Assembly (NCBI RefSeq): GCF_010093535.1
Contig: NW_022985175.1
Span: 682,001 to 746,000 of the forward strand
DNA length: 64,000 bases
DNA from: Lindgomyces ingoldianus
Lineage: Eukaryota > Ascomycota > Dothideomycetes > Pleosporales > Lindgomycetaceae
Direction: 5' to 3'
The notes below the pieces were generated by a model. That model did no database searches. It saw only the letters and a list, made by a program, of their open reading frames with translations, and was not told the origin of the DNA. This document shows, piece by piece, positions 61,406 to 64,000 of the stretch. Position numbers and translations under genes: made by a program. Every line of letters starts with the position of its first letter. The stretch's first letter is position 1.

Positions 61406-63537
61406 GACTGCGTTCCACAGCTAGGTGTTCCGAATATTTGGGGGAGACAGTTGGGTTCTTGATCTCTTTCATCGTCCTTCTCACTCTCTCTTGAGGTCTG
61501 TTTCCACCGTATCGGACATCTGGGCGAAAACTAAAGCATTGCACAAACTGCATGTCTGTACAGCCTAATCATTTTATATGCATAGCATCGGAGCCTCGGG
61601 TTCTCGGAAAAGGCCATACTGTAATTTTACATGGGCCGTCTACTGGGGATACGGTTGCTCGAATCAAAAGGGCTTGTATCACATTCTCTTCGCATCTCTG
61701 TTGCTTGTGACTGGTCTGGACTCTTCCCCTACAACTTTTCTGGTAGGGGTCATGATTTCTCGTTCGACGTGCCTTCAGCACAATTGTTTAAACACTGGCC
61801 GCAAATCTCACCCTCGTCCATCAGGAGTTACCAGAGCACATTTGCACGATGCGCCCAGTTATGCCATTCTGTACCTCTCGGTATCTTGGGGGTGCACAGC
61901 CTTACCTTTTGTCACTACCCGATTACTTCCTATCCCCTGCACCGAATCGCATTTTCGCTGCACCGAAGCTCGAGGGTCATTTTTCTCCGATAGCGAAAGC
62001 TTGGGCCAATGGCTGTCTCCGCACAGCGCGGATGTTGCGTTCCTGCAGATCGATCCGGGGCAATGGAGGAAGCAAATTAGTTGGTGTGGGATGTGGGATG
62101 AGCGGCGATTCTGCATGATGTGAGTGGTAGGGCTGAGAGAGCTTGTCAGATAGCCGAGATGTGGTGGAGGCGGATCGCACTAGATCTGCTGTGGCGTACG
62201 GTGCACAACAGTGACGATTTGCAAGACAATGCGCTGGATGGGAACTGTAGGTAGGGGAGTATGGGCGAAGAGATGGATTGAAGGGTATTATAGGGAGGTT
62301 TGAGAGATGGAGTCAGTTTACTTAAGTTAGGAATACGGCTTCTTCAATGCTGTTCTGAGCATTAGAAGATCTGAACTCCAGACTAGAAAGGCCTAAAGAA
62401 GGCTTTAAGCCTAGATCTAGTATTTGGTTTGCTGGGAGAATGTCGATGGGCCAAACGGTCCAGCTTCAAACTAAATTGAAGACGTGCTTGTGCACTGATG
62501 GCGTGGTGGTGCGAACTAGTGGGACGGATCTGGGAGTCCGATGGTCACCCTCCTGCAGGCACACAGAAAATTCCTTGCTGAAGCGCGCGTCTATGAGACA
62601 ACCGAGAGGTATGTATCGTTTACCATTTAGTTGCCACAGTTTCGGAGCAGCGGTCTTGTTAACATTCACTTCCATGCATGACTTTTGGAAGCCGTGAGGA
62701 GGACAATAAACATTTCCATCACACCTAAAAGTGACTAACGAAGCAATTAAATACACTCTATGCAGCCACTTATGACAAAATACAATAAGAATTGATTTGC
62801 AGTGGAAGTGAGCATCCTCTTGATGACGTCCTCGTTACTTCTAGAGAGAGAATTATTTGGCCAAGTCTACCTTAATTATGATCCTAGTATGCGACAACTT
62901 ACTGTATTTGAGTGTGTGGGGAAAGGTCAGCAGTAAACAGCATAGCAGGGCTGCACAGGACGTGCCTCCAGTGAAACCAAAATCGTTAGTGTGAAGGGCG
63001 GATCTGATAACGAACGTGTGCTGCGATGACGTGCATGAAGACTGCAAACCAACTAGCTCACACCACACTGCTCTGTTCCTGGCGAGAGCAGCATAGCTGC
63101 AAGGCCCGTCAAAAACCCCGCCCTCGCTGCATGTTTTGCCGCTGAAAGCAGCAGTTTTACGCGTGTTTTCTTCGGGACTGTCCAATCTGGGAGGATTCAT
63201 GGTGTGTCCTGATCATCACACCACACCTCCCTGGATATCGATTAGGTATTAGCGCGGCTTGGCAACCCTGCACCTCTACTTTCAACCGCCTGGCCATTAT
63301 AGCGTCCACACTCGCTTTCTACCACCCAAACCACCCGCTATTGCCACCGTCCACACGCCGAAGTTGATGCGCAGTCCGTAGGGAGCTCGTGGTGCTGTCA
63401 GTCCTTACCGATCGCGCTGTGGCGAGGATCGCCGGATGCTGCACTCGGACCTCCTGCGAACGACGTCTGCCAGCCCCCAACGAGCCCTGCACCTGCCCTG
63501 AGGCTCCACGCTGCACTCTACCGATATTTCCTTCGCA
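61406..63537. other. Intergenic, no confident gene
   Basis: The 181-codon frame at 61578-62123 and its antisense partners show no domain. The last 250 bp before 63538 are C-rich pyrimidine sequence, probably the leader of the demethylase gene. Confidence 0.4.

Positions 63538-64000
<463 letters not shown>

Overview
The window looks like nuclear DNA of a filamentous ascomycete. Supporting signs are short GT-AG introns with CTAAC/TACTGAT-type branch sites, HET-domain and SesB-type genes, an AA9 polysaccharide monooxygenase, a HAM-2/Far11 (STRIPAK) gene, a CBF1 bHLH gene, and extreme C-to-T (RIP-like) decay of transposons. A Leotiomycete is my guess, with low confidence. There is one assembly gap of 10 N at 12090-12099.

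Layout. 1-7.5 kb: AT-rich, CpA-depleted transposon sequence, consisting of a minus-strand Ty3/gypsy element with one surprisingly unmutated LTR and then a second RIP-mutated element. 7.5-21.7 kb: an accessory zone of relics and small genes. It holds two complementary halves of a HET domain 5.2 kb apart, a small secreted protein, an F-box/LRR-like protein, a Myb-like pseudogene, a CXC-SET methyltransferase pseudogene split by a 629-bp hAT-type MITE, a SesB-like hydrolase pseudogene, an F-box-like fragment, a chromodomain protein and a Tc1/mariner transposase relic. 22-33 kb: mostly core genes, namely a coiled-coil protein of about 1086 aa, RuvB-like helicase 2 (Reptin) from a shared intergenic promoter region, a secreted LicD-family protein and a UBL-WLM metalloprotease. 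33-37.6 kb: a second decay zone, with a truncated secreted-protein pseudogene, a second copy of the 5.7-7.5 kb element, and two ORFs broken almost only by C-to-T stops.

37.6-64 kb: gene-sparse core-like sequence with an AA9 LPMO, a tRNA-Glu gene, a small DnaJ-type zinc-finger protein, a cytochrome b2-type dehydrogenase ending in AKL, HAM-2/Far11, CBF1, a YAG7-like RGG protein, and the first exons of a JmjN/JmjC (KDM4/Gis1-like) demethylase at the right edge.

The most unusual observation is the tRNA-Glu(UUC) gene at 43047-43183. Besides a normal 12-nt anticodon-loop intron it carries a 53-nt insert in the T loop. The insert starts GTAAGT, contains TACTGAT and ends CAG, so it looks like a spliceosomal intron inside a tRNA. 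Removing it restores a fully paired cloverleaf, and a Pol III T-run follows.

Apart from the core house-keeping genes, the left part reads as a graveyard of self/non-self recognition and chromatin genes broken by transposons and RIP. I see no biosynthetic cluster and no CRISPR.
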